64,000 nt of DNA from Streptomyces mirabilis (GCF_039503195.1 NZ_JBCJKP010000001.1:4526001-4590000), one strand, 5' to 3'; shown: positions 34,773 to 46,151, counted from the stretch's first letter. Numbers and translations: made by a program. Notes: generated from the sequence alone by a model not told the origin.

Positions 34773-34875
34773 TATGACGAAGCCCGGGCGTGTCGCGCGC
34801 CCCAGCTACCGCACCCGCCACGCCATTTGGCAGTCTGTAGCCGCATCGGGGGATGCATGGGAGGGAAGAACGATC

Positions 34876-35385
34876 ATGAACGCGACACATACGGGCACGT
34901 CCGGGGACCCGCGCGTCGGCTGGAGCAGCGCCGAAGCGGCCCACGCACCCACCCTCCTGCACCGCCGCGACGGCATACTTCCCACCGTCGCCGCCGCCCT
35001 CTCCGTACGCGGCGCCACCCTCACCGGCACCGCCGCCCGCGGCGACCAGCCGCCCGCCCTTCACCCGCTGGTCCAGGACTTCCTCGACACCCTCACCAGC
35101 GCGCAACGCGACCGCTTCACCGGCCGCTGCGCCGAGGCGATCCTCATCTCCCGGCACATCGCCACCGTCGACGCCACCCGCAGCAAACGCGCCGCCCGCA
35201 AGCCGATGACCAACGGCGAGGCACGCAAAGCCCTCAAACAGGCCAAACTCACCGCACGCCGGATCCGCGAGGACGGCGACCCGCTGCACGGCAGCTTCGC
35301 CGCGCCCTGCCGCGCCTGCACGGCGCTCAGCGACCACTTCGGCGTCCGCGTCGTCGACCCGACCGCGACGACCGGCGGCTCCTGA
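34876..35385 (+). CDS. YwqJ-related deaminase
   Basis: A 169-residue soluble protein of the deaminase fold. FTGRCAEAILISRHIATVDA supplies the C/H-A-E motif (~84) and AAPCRACTALSDHFGV the PCxxC zinc site (~145), as in the YwqJ family of polymorphic-toxin deaminases. The protein is nearly the length of the isolated domain and has no secretion or delivery module, so it may act inside the cell. GGAGGG lies about ten bases before ATG 34876. It is followed by a SUKH-3 gene, the expected immunity partner, after 79 bases. Confidence 0.85.
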   Translation: MNATHTGTSGDPRVGWSSAEAAHAPTLLHRRDGILPTVAAALSVRGATLTGTAARGDQPPALHPLVQDFLDTLTSAQRDRFTGRCAEAILISRHIATVDATRSKRAARKPMTNGEARKALKQAKLTARRIREDGDPLHGSFAAPCRACTALSDHFGVRVVDPTATTGGS

Positions 35386-35464
35386 CCTCCCCCATCCCCG
35401 CACCCGTACGTACGGCGCCCCCGCCAGCGCGCCGATGTCCCGACCCTCGACGAACGAAGGGCAG

Positions 35465-35959
35465 ATGCACGCCGACCGCTCCTCCACCACACGCTTCCCC
35501 GTACCCGTGGACGCCGCGCTGCGCTCCGCGGGGTGGCAACCCGGGCGCTGGGACATAAAGCAGGCCGAGTACTGGGCCGACGCGCTGCGGAGCCACGAGT
35601 CGTCCGCGGGACACCGGCACGCCGTGTTCCCCGCGGCGGTGGAGGCGTGGGCGGAATTCGGCGGACTGCACGTGAAGCCCTCCGGGCCCGGCCGTCAGCT
35701 GGCGCCGACCGCGCTCCACTTCGACCCCCTGCACGGCCTCCACATGGCCCGCACCCTCGGCGACCTCGGCCGCGCCCTGGACACCGAGGTCTGCCCCCTC
35801 GGCGAGGAGTCCGACTCCCGCGCCCTGCTCGCCATCGACTCCGAGGGCCGCGTCTACGCACTCGACCACACCGGCGACTGGTACCTGGGCCCCGAGATCG
35901 ACACCGCCCTCACCACCCTCCTGTCCGGCATCGCCCCCGTCCGCCTGACCGCGGGCTGA
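35465..35959 (+). CDS. SUKH-3 family immunity protein
   Basis: A 164-residue soluble protein with SUKH-3 features: LRSAGWQPGRWDIKQAEYWA, FPAAVEAWAEFGGLHVKPSG, LGDLGRALDTEVCPLGEESD and LLAIDSEGRVYALDHTGDWY. It should bind and block a nucleic-acid-acting toxin, most likely the YwqJ-type deaminase encoded just upstream. ATG 35465 has AAGGG six bases upstream. ATG 35435 would add ten residues. It ends convergently with the histidine kinase gene, with a GC-rich repeat between. Confidence 0.85.
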   Translation: MHADRSSTTRFPVPVDAALRSAGWQPGRWDIKQAEYWADALRSHESSAGHRHAVFPAAVEAWAEFGGLHVKPSGPGRQLAPTALHFDPLHGLHMARTLGDLGRALDTEVCPLGEESDSRALLAIDSEGRVYALDHTGDWYLGPEIDTALTTLLSGIAPVRLTAG

Positions 35960-36010
35960 CGGCCGGCCGGCCACCCCCAGGGAGGGTTCTTCCGCTGCGG
36001 GTGAGTGAGG

Positions 36011-36079
36011 GCCGGGGCGCAGCCCCGCCCCCAGGGGCGCGGGGAACTGCGCGCTCAGCCCCCACCCACCCGCACCCAA
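36011..36079. repeat. Streptomyces intergenic GC-rich repeat, copy C
   Basis: The copy has GGGGCGCAGCCCCGCCCC, then CAGGGGCGCGGGGAACTGCG and CGCTCAGCCCCCACCC. It is nearly identical to copy D at 51490-51537 in the central part. It lies between the convergent SUKH-3 and histidine kinase genes. Confidence 0.75.
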
Positions 36080-36100
36080 CGACCGCACCCCCCGAAGGGC

Positions 36101-37408
36101 CTACGCCGGGATCACCGCCGACACCCGGAACCCACCCGAATCCGTCGGCCCGGACACGAACACTCCCCCCAGCGCGGCAACCCGCTCCTTCATACCCACC
36201 AAACCGTTACCACCACTGGGCAGATGCATGGCCGACGCCGACCCCGGCTCCGGCGGACACTCGTTCTCCACCTGCATCGCGATCTCCGCGTCGCGATGAG
36301 CGAGCCGAACATGCGTCTTCGCCCCCGCCGCATGCTTGTGCACGTTGGTCAGAGCCTCCTGAACCACCCGGTACGCCGTCTGCTCGATCTCCGCCGCATA
36401 CCCCCGGGTGTCACCCTCCACTGAGAGATCCACCACCATCCCCGCAGCCGCCGACTGCCCGACCAGCTCGTCCAGCTCGGCAAGACTCGGCCCCTCGGCC
36501 CCGTCATCGACCGCCCGCGAGGCCGCCACCGCGGCCGCCACCCCCACGGCCGCCAACGGCACCGACCGCACCCGCACGGACGACAACCCGTCCCCCGTAC
36601 GCAGCACACCCAACATCTCGCGCAACTCCGTCAACGCCTGCCGCCCCATGTCCCCCACCAGCGCGGCGTTCTTCACGGCCTTCTCGGGATCCTTCCGCGC
36701 CACGGCCTGCAACGCCGCCGCGTGCACCACCATCAACGACACCCGGTGCGCCACCACGTCGTGCATCTCCCGCGCGATCCGTGTCCGCTCCTCGTTGCGC
36801 GCCCACTCCGCCCGCTCCTCGGCCCGCTCGGCGAGCAGCTGCAACTCCCGCTCCAACGAGTCCGCCCGCTCCCGCAGGCTCTCCATCAGCCGCCGCCGCG
36901 CCCCCACGTACAACCCGAGCAGCACGGGCGGCGCGGTCATCCCGATCGCGGTCGTGATGGAGACGAACGGAACGAACCAGTCCCCCATCGTCACGTCCCC
37001 GCGGACCATGCCCTGGTGCGCCCGCACGAACGTGACGATCAGCATCCCCGCGAAGGACATCCCCGCGAGCGCCCCGATGATCCGGCGCGGCAGCTCGGAC
37101 GCGGCCAGCGTGTACAGCCCGACGAGTCCCATCAGGAACCCCATCTGGGCCGGCGTGATGGCGATCGACACCAGCACGACCGCGATCGGCCAGCGCCGGC
37201 GCAACAGCAGCACGGAGCCGGCGACCAGTCCGAACCCCACACCCACCGGAACCGGCAGGCCCGCGTCGCGCGCGAACGGAATCCCCTCGACCGCGCACTC
37301 CACCGCCGACGCCGACGCGAGGCTCGCGTCCAACACCGCACTACGCCATCTGACCCACCACCACGGCCCGATACCGGCCGCGGTGTGCTCTTCCCCCGTC
37401 GTGGTCAT
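36101..37408 (-). CDS. Orphan sensor histidine kinase (NarL/HisKA_3 type)
   Basis: A 435-residue membrane kinase. About five or six N-terminal helices (~40-185) form the sensor (LPVPVGVGFGLVAGSVLLLR; IAVVLVSIAITPAQMGFLMG). A coiled linker (ESLRERADSLERELQLLAER) leads to the H-box RIAREMHDVVAHRVSLMVVH near 225. The N-box is ALTNVHKHA and the G-box GNGLVGMKERVAALGG. It would autophosphorylate on the His of EMHD and act on a LuxR-type regulator. No response regulator is adjacent. Two LuxR-type regulators lie 13 and 20 kb away in the window, but nothing links them to it. The start ATG 37408 begins MTTTGEEHTA. Confidence 0.9.
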   Translation of the reverse strand: MTTTGEEHTAAGIGPWWWVRWRSAVLDASLASASAVECAVEGIPFARDAGLPVPVGVGFGLVAGSVLLLRRRWPIAVVLVSIAITPAQMGFLMGLVGLYTLAASELPRRIIGALAGMSFAGMLIVTFVRAHQGMVRGDVTMGDWFVPFVSITTAIGMTAPPVLLGLYVGARRRLMESLRERADSLERELQLLAERAEERAEWARNEERTRIAREMHDVVAHRVSLMVVHAAALQAVARKDPEKAVKNAALVGDMGRQALTELREMLGVLRTGDGLSSVRVRSVPLAAVGVAAAVAASRAVDDGAEGPSLAELDELVGQSAAAGMVVDLSVEGDTRGYAAEIEQTAYRVVQEALTNVHKHAAGAKTHVRLAHRDAEIAMQVENECPPEPGSASAMHLPSGGNGLVGMKERVAALGGVFVSGPTDSGGFRVSAVIPA

Positions 37409-37569
37409 GCCTCCAGCCTACGGTCGCACCCCGCCCCATTTCCGGTGACTTTCACCTCCTGGCCTCCACCACACCCCGCAATCGAACAGAAGCGAAACCC
37501 ACCAATATCCCTCGAACTGCTGATTCACTCCCCGTTCGGCCACGGAAGATCACATTCAGCCCGGACGGT

Positions 37570-38436
37570 ATGCCCATGGCACATCCACAGAACAAGTACG
37601 CGGATTTCGAGACCTTGCGCGAACGAGCGACCACGCTGCGCCGGGCGGGACTGAGCCTCCGGCAGATCCGGGACGAACTTCAGGTCCACAACAAGGAGAC
37701 CCTCCAACGCCTCGTCGCGGGCGAGCCGCCCCCGGAGTGGACGAAGCGCCCGAACGCGAAGGACGACCTGCGGGACAGGGCCCGAGAGCTGCGGGGGCAG
37801 GGCTGGACGTACAACGAGATCCAGGCGGAGCTGGGCTGCTCGAAGAGTTCGGTTTCGCTGTGGGTGCGGGATCTGCCCCACCCGGAACCCCGCTGCACCC
37901 CGGAGGAACAGCGAGCCCGCATGAACGCGGGGCTCGCACGACTGCGCGCCGAGCAGGAGCGGGTACGCGAGGAGACCAAGCGCCAGGCTGCCGAATCCAT
38001 CGGAGAACTGTCCGACCGGGAACTGTTCATGGCCGGAGTCGCCCTCTACTGGGCCGAGGGGCAGAAGAGCAAGCCGTATCAACGTCGAGAAGCCGTGATC
38101 TTCATCAACAGCGATCCCGGAGTGATTCAGGTCTACCTCGCGTGGCTGGATCTGCTGGACGTGCCACGAGAACGGCTGAACTTCCGCGTCATGATCCACG
38201 AAACCGCGGATGTGACCACCGCCGAGCGGTACTGGGCCGACCTCGTCGACATCGACGCCGCCGCCCTCCAGCCGACGACGCTCAAGAAGCACAACCCGAA
38301 GACCGTCCGAAAGAACGTCGGCGACGCGTACCGCGGTTGCCTCGTCGTCCGGGTTCTGCAAGGAGCCGAGCTCTACTGCCGCATTGAAGGCTGGTGGGGC
38401 AGAATCGTGGCCCAGACTCAGACCCGACTCGGGTAA
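37570..38436 (+). CDS. Helix-turn-helix protein with putative LAGLIDADG-like C-terminal domain
   Basis: A 288-residue protein. The N-terminal third contains two helix-turn-helix-like segments (LRRAGLSLRQIRDELQVHNK and GWTYNEIQAELGCSKSSVSL, residues ~20-45 and ~75-95). A charged helix follows (~110-150). The C-terminal ~140 residues begin ELFMAGVALYWAEGQKSKPY and contain VIFINSDPGVIQVYLAWLDL, RVMIHETADVTTAERYWADL and AELYCRIEGWWGRI. I recall this LYWAEGxK pattern from actinobacterial proteins thought to be related to the homing-endonuclease fold, but that link is inference. The gene stops 14 bases before tRNA-Gln in the same direction. No ribosome site is obvious, and ATG 37576 is an alternative start. 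Confidence 0.75.
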   Translation: MPMAHPQNKYADFETLRERATTLRRAGLSLRQIRDELQVHNKETLQRLVAGEPPPEWTKRPNAKDDLRDRARELRGQGWTYNEIQAELGCSKSSVSLWVRDLPHPEPRCTPEEQRARMNAGLARLRAEQERVREETKRQAAESIGELSDRELFMAGVALYWAEGQKSKPYQRREAVIFINSDPGVIQVYLAWLDLLDVPRERLNFRVMIHETADVTTAERYWADLVDIDAAALQPTTLKKHNPKTVRKNVGDAYRGCLVVRVLQGAELYCRIEGWWGRIVAQTQTRLG

Positions 38437-38450
38437 GGTCTCAAGGGCCA

Positions 38451-38523
38451 TCCCCCGTGGTGTAACTGGCAGCACACTGGTTTTTGGTACCAGTAGGACA
38501 AGGTTCGAATCCTTGCGGGGGAG
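38451..38523 (+). tRNA. tRNA-Gln (anticodon UUG)
   Basis: The acceptor stem TCCCCCG pairs with CGGGGGA at the 3' end (38516-38522), the discriminator is G, and CCA is encoded at 38524-38526. The anticodon arm is CTGGT-TTTTGGT-ACCAG, giving anticodon TTG for codon CAA. The T arm contains GGTTCGAATCC. All arms fold without mismatch. Confidence 0.95.
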
Positions 38524-38547
38524 CCACAGCACACAAGGCCTTGGTTC

Positions 38548-38573
38548 GGGCCCTGACAGCTCTGTCAGGGCCC
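38548..38573 (+). terminator. Hairpin terminator after tRNA-Gln
   Basis: GGGCCCTGACAG at 38548-38559 pairs with CTGTCAGGGCCC at 38562-38573. The position between the tRNA and glmU suits a transcription end. There is no T-run. Confidence 0.6.
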
Positions 38574-38652
38574 GCTCTCATGTCCCCCCTGAAACGCCCC
38601 GGTATCCTGCGGATGTCCACACCCCAGCCATCCGAAGCCGAAGGGCATACCA

Positions 38653-40101
38653 GTGAGCGTCAATCCTCCGGCAGCCGTCGTCGTTCTCGCAGCGGGTGAG
38701 GGCACCCGTATGAAGTCGGCCACACCCAAGGTCCTGCACGAACTGTGCGGCCGCTCCCTGGTCGGCCATGTGCTCGCGGCCGCGCGCGCGTTGGAGCCGG
38801 AGAACCTGGTCGTCGTGGTGGGTCACGCCCGCGAGAAGGTCACCGCGCACCTCGCCGAGATCGACCCCGGCGTACGGACGGCCGTGCAGGCCGAACAGAA
38901 CGGCACCGGCCACGCCGTACGGATGGGCCTGGAAGAGCTGGGCGGCGTCGTCGACGGCACGGTCGTCGTGGTCTGCGGCGACACCCCGCTGCTCAGCGGC
39001 GAGACCCTGCGGCAGCTCGCCGCCACCCACACCTCCGACGGCAACGCCGTCACGGTGCTCACCGCCGAGGTCCCCGACGCCACCGGCTACGGCCGCATCG
39101 TGCGGGACGGTGCCAGCGGCGCGGTCACCGCGATCGTCGAGCACAAGGACGCGAACGAGTCGCAGCGCGCGATCCGTGAGATCAACTCCGGGGTCTTCGC
39201 CTTCGACGGGCAGCTCCTCGCGGACGCGCTCGGGAAGGTGCGGACGGACAACAGCCAGGGTGAGGAGTACCTGACCGACGTCCTCGGGATCCTGCGCGAG
39301 GCCGGGCACCGGGTCGGCGCGGCCGTCGCCGGCGACCACCGTGAGATCGCCGGTATCAACAACCGCGTCCAGCTCGCCGAGGCCCGCCGCATCCTCAACG
39401 ACCGCCTGCTCACCGAGGCCATGCTCGCCGGAGTGACCGTCGTCGACCCCGCCTCGACCTGGATCGACGTGACCGTCACCTTCGAGCAGGACGCGATCGT
39501 CCACCCGGGCACCCAGCTCCAGGGCGCCACACACCTCGCCGAGGGCGCCGAGGTCGGCCCCAACTCCCGCCTCAAGGACACCACGGTGGGCGCGGGGGCC
39601 CGCGTCGACAACACCGTCGCCGACAGCGCCGAGGTCGGGCCGCGGGCGAGCGTGGGTCCGTTCGCGTACCTCCGTCCGGGCACGCGCCTCGGTCTGAAGG
39701 CCAAGATCGGCACGTACGTGGAGACGAAGAACGCCACGATCGGCGAGGGCACCAAGATCCCGCACCTGTCCTACGTGGGCGACGCGACGATCGGCGAGTA
39801 CTCGAACATCGGTGCGGCGAGCGTCTTCGTGAACTACGACGGGCAGGAGAAGCACCACACCACCGTGGGCTCCCACTGCCGTACCGGTTCGGACAACATG
39901 TTTGTGGCTCCTGTCACTGTCGGGGACGGCGCCTACACCGCGGCGGGCTCCGTGATCACCAAGGACGTACCCCCCGGTTCGCTGGCCGTGGCCCGTGGCC
40001 AGCAGCGGAATATCGAGGGTTGGGTGGCCCGCAAGCGTCCCGGAAGCGCGGCCGCGAAGGCGGCGGAGGCGGCCTCCCGGGAGCCGGAGGGCGAAGCCTG
40101 A
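38653..40101 (+). CDS. glmU: Bifunctional N-acetylglucosamine-1-phosphate uridyltransferase / glucosamine-1-phosphate acetyltransferase
   Basis: A 482-residue cytoplasmic enzyme that acetylates glucosamine-1-phosphate and then couples it to UTP, giving UDP-GlcNAc for peptidoglycan. The nucleotidyl-transferase domain (1-~235) has [14 protein letters not shown] at the N-terminus, [17 protein letters not shown], and the metal/UDP site [14 protein letters not shown]. The C-terminal left-handed beta-helix (~250-460) has hexapeptide repeats and the acetyltransferase residues in [15 protein letters not shown] charged tail ([20 protein letters not shown]) follows. The GTG start at 38653 reads [11 protein letters not shown]. 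It is the first gene of the conserved glmU-prs-rplY-pth cluster. Confidence 0.97.
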   Translation: MSVNPPAAVVVLAAGEGTRMKSATPKVLHELCGRSLVGHVLAAARALEPENLVVVVGHAREKVTAHLAEIDPGVRTAVQAEQNGTGHAVRMGLEELGGVVDGTVVVVCGDTPLLSGETLRQLAATHTSDGNAVTVLTAEVPDATGYGRIVRDGASGAVTAIVEHKDANESQRAIREINSGVFAFDGQLLADALGKVRTDNSQGEEYLTDVLGILREAGHRVGAAVAGDHREIAGINNRVQLAEARRILNDRLLTEAMLAGVTVVDPASTWIDVTVTFEQDAIVHPGTQLQGATHLAEGAEVGPNSRLKDTTVGAGARVDNTVADSAEVGPRASVGPFAYLRPGTRLGLKAKIGTYVETKNATIGEGTKIPHLSYVGDATIGEYSNIGAASVFVNYDGQEKHHTTVGSHCRTGSDNMFVAPVTVGDGAYTAAGSVITKDVPPGSLAVARGQQRNIEGWVARKRPGSAAAKAAEAASREPEGEA

Positions 40102-40178
40102 TCGGAAACAGGTGCGTCTGACACGGCGTACCGTGATAAGTGCACACCTCGCATAAATGCGCACCCGTACCCCCAGCT

Positions 40179-40215
40179 GAGAAGGCTTCTCGCACTCCGG
40201 TTGAGAAGGCTTCTC
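40179..40215 (+). promoter_or_regulatory. Twin 13-bp palindromes in the prs leader
   Basis: GAGAAGGCTTCTC occurs at 40179-40191 and again at 40203-40215, spaced 24 bases start to start. Each is a near-perfect palindrome about a central G. Both are preceded by a similar CAGCTGAGA/GGTTGAGA context, and a third partial CAGCTGAGA follows at about 40222. They sit 37-73 bases upstream of the prs start, where an operator or leader structure would act. Confidence 0.6.
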
Positions 40216-40251
40216 ACGCCCCAGCTGAGACACCTCTGAGGAGACAGTGCT

Positions 40252-41226
40252 GTGACCGGGTTCAAGACGACCGGCGAGAAGAAGATGATGTTCTTCTCCG
40301 GCCGCGCCCACCCCGAGCTTGCCGAGGAGGTCGCCCATAAGCTGGGTGTCGGGGTTGTCCCGACGAAGGCCTTCGACTTCGCCAACGGTGAGATCTACGT
40401 CCGCTACCAGGAGTCCGCGCGCGGCGCCGACTGCTTCCTGATGCAGAGCCACACGGCTCCCATCAACAAGTGGATCATGGAGCAGTTGATCATGATCGAC
40501 GCTCTGAAGCGGGCCTCCGCTCGGAGCATCACCGTGATCGTGCCCTTCTACGGTTACGCGCGGCAGGACAAGAAGCACCGTGGACGTGAACCGATCTCGG
40601 CGCGTCTGATCGCCGATCTGATGAAGACCGCGGGCGCCGACCGGATCCTCACGGTCGACCTGCACACCGACCAGATCCAGGGCTTCTTCGACGGCCCGGT
40701 CGACCACCTCTTCGCGCTGCCGATCCTGGCGGACTACGTCGGGGCGAAGGTCGACAAGTCGAAGCTCACCGTCGTCTCCCCGGACGCCGGCCGGGTGCGC
40801 GTCGCCGACCGCTGGTGCGACCGCCTGGACGCGCCGCTGGCGATCGTGCACAAGCGCCGCGACAAGGACGTCGCCAACCAGGTCACCGTCCACGAGGTCG
40901 TGGGTGACGTGAAGGGCCGCGTCTGTGTCCTCGTCGACGACATGATCGACACCGGTGGCACGATCTGCGCCGCCGCCGACGCCCTCTTCGCGCACGGCGC
41001 GGAGGACGTCATCGTCACGGCCACGCACGGTGTGCTCTCCGGCCCGGCGGCCGACCGTCTGAAGAACTCCAAGGTCAGCGAGTTCATCTTCACGGACACC
41101 CTGCCGACCCCGGGCGAGCTGGAGCTCGACAAGATCACGGTCCTGTCGATCGCGCCGACGATCGCCAACGCGGTCCGTGAGGTCTTCGAGGACGGCTCGG
41201 TGACGAGCCTGTTCGAGGAGCAGTAA
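40252..41226 (+). CDS. prs: Ribose-phosphate pyrophosphokinase (PRPP synthetase)
   Basis: A 324-residue class I enzyme that makes PRPP from ribose-5-phosphate and ATP for nucleotide, His, Trp and NAD synthesis. Features: N-terminal FANGEIYVRYQESARGADCF, the ATP loop VIVPFYGYARQDKKHRGREP, ADRILTVDLHTDQIQGFFDG, and the PRPP-binding loop VCVLVDDMIDTGGTICAAAD near 220. The GTG start at 40252 follows GAGGAG. A leader with twin palindromes precedes it, and a strong terminator-like hairpin lies between it and rplY, so expression of the two genes may be uncoupled. Confidence 0.97.
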   Translation: MTGFKTTGEKKMMFFSGRAHPELAEEVAHKLGVGVVPTKAFDFANGEIYVRYQESARGADCFLMQSHTAPINKWIMEQLIMIDALKRASARSITVIVPFYGYARQDKKHRGREPISARLIADLMKTAGADRILTVDLHTDQIQGFFDGPVDHLFALPILADYVGAKVDKSKLTVVSPDAGRVRVADRWCDRLDAPLAIVHKRRDKDVANQVTVHEVVGDVKGRVCVLVDDMIDTGGTICAAADALFAHGAEDVIVTATHGVLSGPAADRLKNSKVSEFIFTDTLPTPGELELDKITVLSIAPTIANAVREVFEDGSVTSLFEEQ

Positions 41227-41238
41227 AGATCCTTTTGG

Positions 41239-41299
41239 GTGTGGCCTCCCTGCCGAGTAGACTGCCCAAGTTGCTCGGCGAGGGAGGCCGCACTTTTTT
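41239..41299 (+). terminator. Rho-independent terminator between prs and rplY
   Basis: The arm at 41239-41257 (GTGTGGCCTCCCTGCCGAG) pairs with 41274-41293 (CTCGGCGAGGGAGGCCGCAC) with one bulge and one mismatch. It is followed by TTTTTT at 41294-41299. The 3' arm end CCGCAC can alternatively pair with GTGCGG at 41300-41305 across the T-run. Confidence 0.9.
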
Positions 41300-41389
41300 G
41301 TGCGGCGGTCCGTTATCGACGCGCTCTTCGTAGCAGGCCGATTGTTTGGCCGGGTGACCACCTTCCCCAGATTTCTACGAGGAGTGCAC

Positions 41390-41980
41390 ATGTCCGAGGT
41401 CAAGCTCGCCGCCGAGACCCGCACCGAGTTCGGCAAGGGCGCCGCCCGCCGCATCCGCCGTGACAGCAAGGTTCCCGCCGTGGTCTACGGCCACGGTGCC
41501 GAGCCCGTCCACATCACGCTGCCGGGCCACGAGCTGCTGCTCGCCCTGCGCACCCCGAACGTCCTGCTCTCCCTGGACATCGAGGGCAAGACCCAGCTGG
41601 CGATCCCGAAGGCCGTCCAGCGCGACGCCATCAAGGGCTTCCTCGAGCACGTCGACCTGCTCCTCGTGAAGCGCGGCGAGAAGGTCACCGTCGAGGTCTT
41701 CGTGCAGACCGAGGGCGAGCTGGCCCCGGGCAGCTTCCTGCTCGAGCACGTGCTGAACACCCTCACGGTCGAGGCCGAGGCCACCCACATCCCGGAGTCG
41801 GTCACCGTCTCCATCGCGGGCCTGGAGGCCGGTGCCTCCATCCACGCCAAGGACATCCCGCTGCCCAAGGGCACCACGCTGGCGATCGACGAGGACGCGG
41901 TCGTCCTGCAGGTCCTGTCCGCCCAGGCGGAGGAGCCCTCCGAGGGCGAGGCCGCGGGCGACGAGGCCGCCGAGGCCTGA
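41390..41980 (+). CDS. rplY: 50S ribosomal protein L25/general stress protein Ctc
   Basis: A 196-residue 5S-rRNA-binding protein of the long CTC/TL5 form. The N-terminal L25 domain (1-~95) starts SEVKLAAETRTEFGKGAARR and has VPAVVYGHGAEPVHITLPGH. The C-terminal TL5 beta domain (~96-185) includes VFVQTEGELAPGSFLLEHVL and HAKDIPLPKGTTLAI. An acidic tail (AEEPSEGEAAGDEAAEA) follows. The frame is open from 41300, but ATG 41390 has GAGGAG just upstream and starts the conserved sequence. It lies downstream of a terminator hairpin, so it probably has its own promoter in the ~90-base gap. Confidence 0.95.
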   Translation: MSEVKLAAETRTEFGKGAARRIRRDSKVPAVVYGHGAEPVHITLPGHELLLALRTPNVLLSLDIEGKTQLAIPKAVQRDAIKGFLEHVDLLLVKRGEKVTVEVFVQTEGELAPGSFLLEHVLNTLTVEAEATHIPESVTVSIAGLEAGASIHAKDIPLPKGTTLAIDEDAVVLQVLSAQAEEPSEGEAAGDEAAEA

Positions 41981-42014
41981 TCGGCCTGATTCCCCCGGAA
42001 TCTTCATCTGTGTC

Positions 42015-42043
42015 AGCCGCCGCTCCCCTCAGGAGCGGCGGCT
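42015..42043 (+). terminator. Hairpin between rplY and pth
   Basis: The arm AGCCGCCGCTCC (42015-42026) pairs with GGAGCGGCGGCT (42032-42043) around a five-base loop. There is no T-run. It may weaken read-through from rplY into pth. Confidence 0.5.
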
Positions 42044-42061
42044 GCCGCGTATCAAGGACAC

Positions 42062-42673
42062 ATGGGAGACACCGACGTGACGACCGATGCGGGCGCCCCC
42101 TGGCTGATCGTGGGCCTCGGCAACCCGGGCCCCGAGTACGCCATGAACCGGCACAACGTGGGCTTCATGGTCGCCGACCTGCTGGCGGAGCGGATCGGCG
42201 GCAGGTTCAAGCGGGCCGGCAAGGCACAGGCGCAGGTGATCGAGGGGCGTATCGGCCCGCCGGGCCCGGCGAACCGCCGGGTGATCCTGGCCAAGCCGAT
42301 GTCGTACATGAACCTGTCCGGCGGCCCGGTGACCGCGCTGCGGGACTTCTACAAGGTGCCGACGGCGAACATCGTCGCGATCCATGACGAGCTGGACATC
42401 GACTACGGTGTGCTGCGCCTGAAGCTCGGTGGTGGCGACAACGGCCACAACGGGCTGAAGTCGATGACGAAGGCGATGGGCTCCGACTACCACCGGGTGC
42501 GGTTCGGCATCGGGCGGCCTCCGGGGCGGATGCAGGTCGCCGACTTCGTCCTGAAGGACTTCTCCTCGGCGGAGCGCAAGGAACTCGACTACTTCGTGGA
42601 CCGGGCCTCGGACGCCGTGGAGTGCCTCGTCATCGAGGGGCTGGAGCGGGCGCAGGGCACGTACAACTCCTGA
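42062..42673 (+). CDS. pth: Peptidyl-tRNA hydrolase
   Basis: A 203-residue enzyme that hydrolyses the ester bond of peptidyl-tRNA released prematurely from ribosomes. The N-terminal motif [20 protein letters not shown] (with catalytic His at ~30), the [13 protein letters not shown] loop with the conserved Asn, and [20 protein letters not shown] with the catalytic-site Asp are all present. [20 protein letters not shown] follows. The length matches bacterial Pth. AAGGA precedes ATG 42062. It is the last gene of the glmU-prs-rplY-pth cluster. Confidence 0.96.
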   Translation: MGDTDVTTDAGAPWLIVGLGNPGPEYAMNRHNVGFMVADLLAERIGGRFKRAGKAQAQVIEGRIGPPGPANRRVILAKPMSYMNLSGGPVTALRDFYKVPTANIVAIHDELDIDYGVLRLKLGGGDNGHNGLKSMTKAMGSDYHRVRFGIGRPPGRMQVADFVLKDFSSAERKELDYFVDRASDAVECLVIEGLERAQGTYNS

Positions 42674-42802
42674 GCGGCTCTCCGGGGCGGTGCCCCGGGT
42701 GATCTTCGGGGCGGTCGATGTACGCGCACAACTGCCGACTTGTCGCCCACCGGAACCGACCGGAGTTGACCGGGCGCACAGCCATGGCCAAGGATCGCCG
42801 CC

Positions 42803-43300
42803 ATGCCTGCCGTCGCCGCACATCGAGGCTCCCGTCGGAGCACACATCCGGCGCTGCGGTTCGGGCGGCTCGCGGCGATGGGTACGGTCGCGGCGCTGAT
42901 CCTGATCGCGGGCGTCTGGGGTTCCTGGGGCACGGCTCAGCACGTGATGCTGAGCAAGGGCCGGGAGCAGGGGACGATGACCGTGACCGGGTGCTCCGGC
43001 GAGGTCTGTACGGGGACGTACGCGCCGACCTCGACGGGGTCGCGGGCGCGGGCGCGCGTCACCATCGACGAGGCGGTCGCGGTGCGCAAGGGCCGGACGT
43101 ACACGGTGACGGTGAAACCCGGCAGCAGTGATGTCGTCCGTAGTGGTCCGGCGGGCGTTCTCTACGCCTGGGTCCCCTTGGGTGGCGCTCTGTTGCTCGC
43201 CTCGGTGGTGGTGGCGGGTGGCCTGCGACTGCGGCGGGCGGCGTGGGTGCTGGCGGGGGCGGGGATCGCGCAGCTGACGGCCACGTTCCTGCTTCTGTGA
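42803..43300 (+). CDS. Two-helix membrane protein, function unknown
   Basis: A 165-residue protein with a membrane segment near the N-terminus (MGTVAALILIAGVWGSWGTA, ~25-45), an external domain of ~75 residues containing a CSGEVC Cys pair, and two further hydrophobic segments at the C-terminus (YAWVPLGGALLLASVVVAGG; AAWVLAGAGIAQLTATFLLL). AAGGA lies eight bases before ATG 42803. No family is recognised. It follows pth by 130 bases on the same strand and ends before a bidirectional terminator. Confidence 0.75.
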   Translation: MPAVAAHRGSRRSTHPALRFGRLAAMGTVAALILIAGVWGSWGTAQHVMLSKGREQGTMTVTGCSGEVCTGTYAPTSTGSRARARVTIDEAVAVRKGRTYTVTVKPGSSDVVRSGPAGVLYAWVPLGGALLLASVVVAGGLRLRRAAWVLAGAGIAQLTATFLLL

Positions 43301-43347
43301 CCTGGTCCTGAAGTGACGGGTGCTCGAAATCAAGGCTGCTTGAAATG

Positions 43348-43385
43348 AGCGGTGCCCCGCGTTCGTACGAACGCGGGGCACCGCT
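43348..43385. terminator. Perfect 38-bp palindrome, bidirectional terminator
   Basis: AGCGGTGCCCCGCGTTCGT and its exact complement meet with no unpaired centre (43348-43385). TTTT follows on the plus strand. The position between the convergent 42803 gene and ppc supports a terminator for both. Confidence 0.85.
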
Positions 43386-43406
43386 TTTGCGTGGGTCCCG
43401 CGGGCG

Positions 43407-46151
<2,745 letters not shown>

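Noticed and set aside
38578..41469. A minus-strand open frame of 963 codons opposite glmU and prs
   Set aside because: Spans two well-supported plus-strand genes and the gap between them; composition is typical of antisense.
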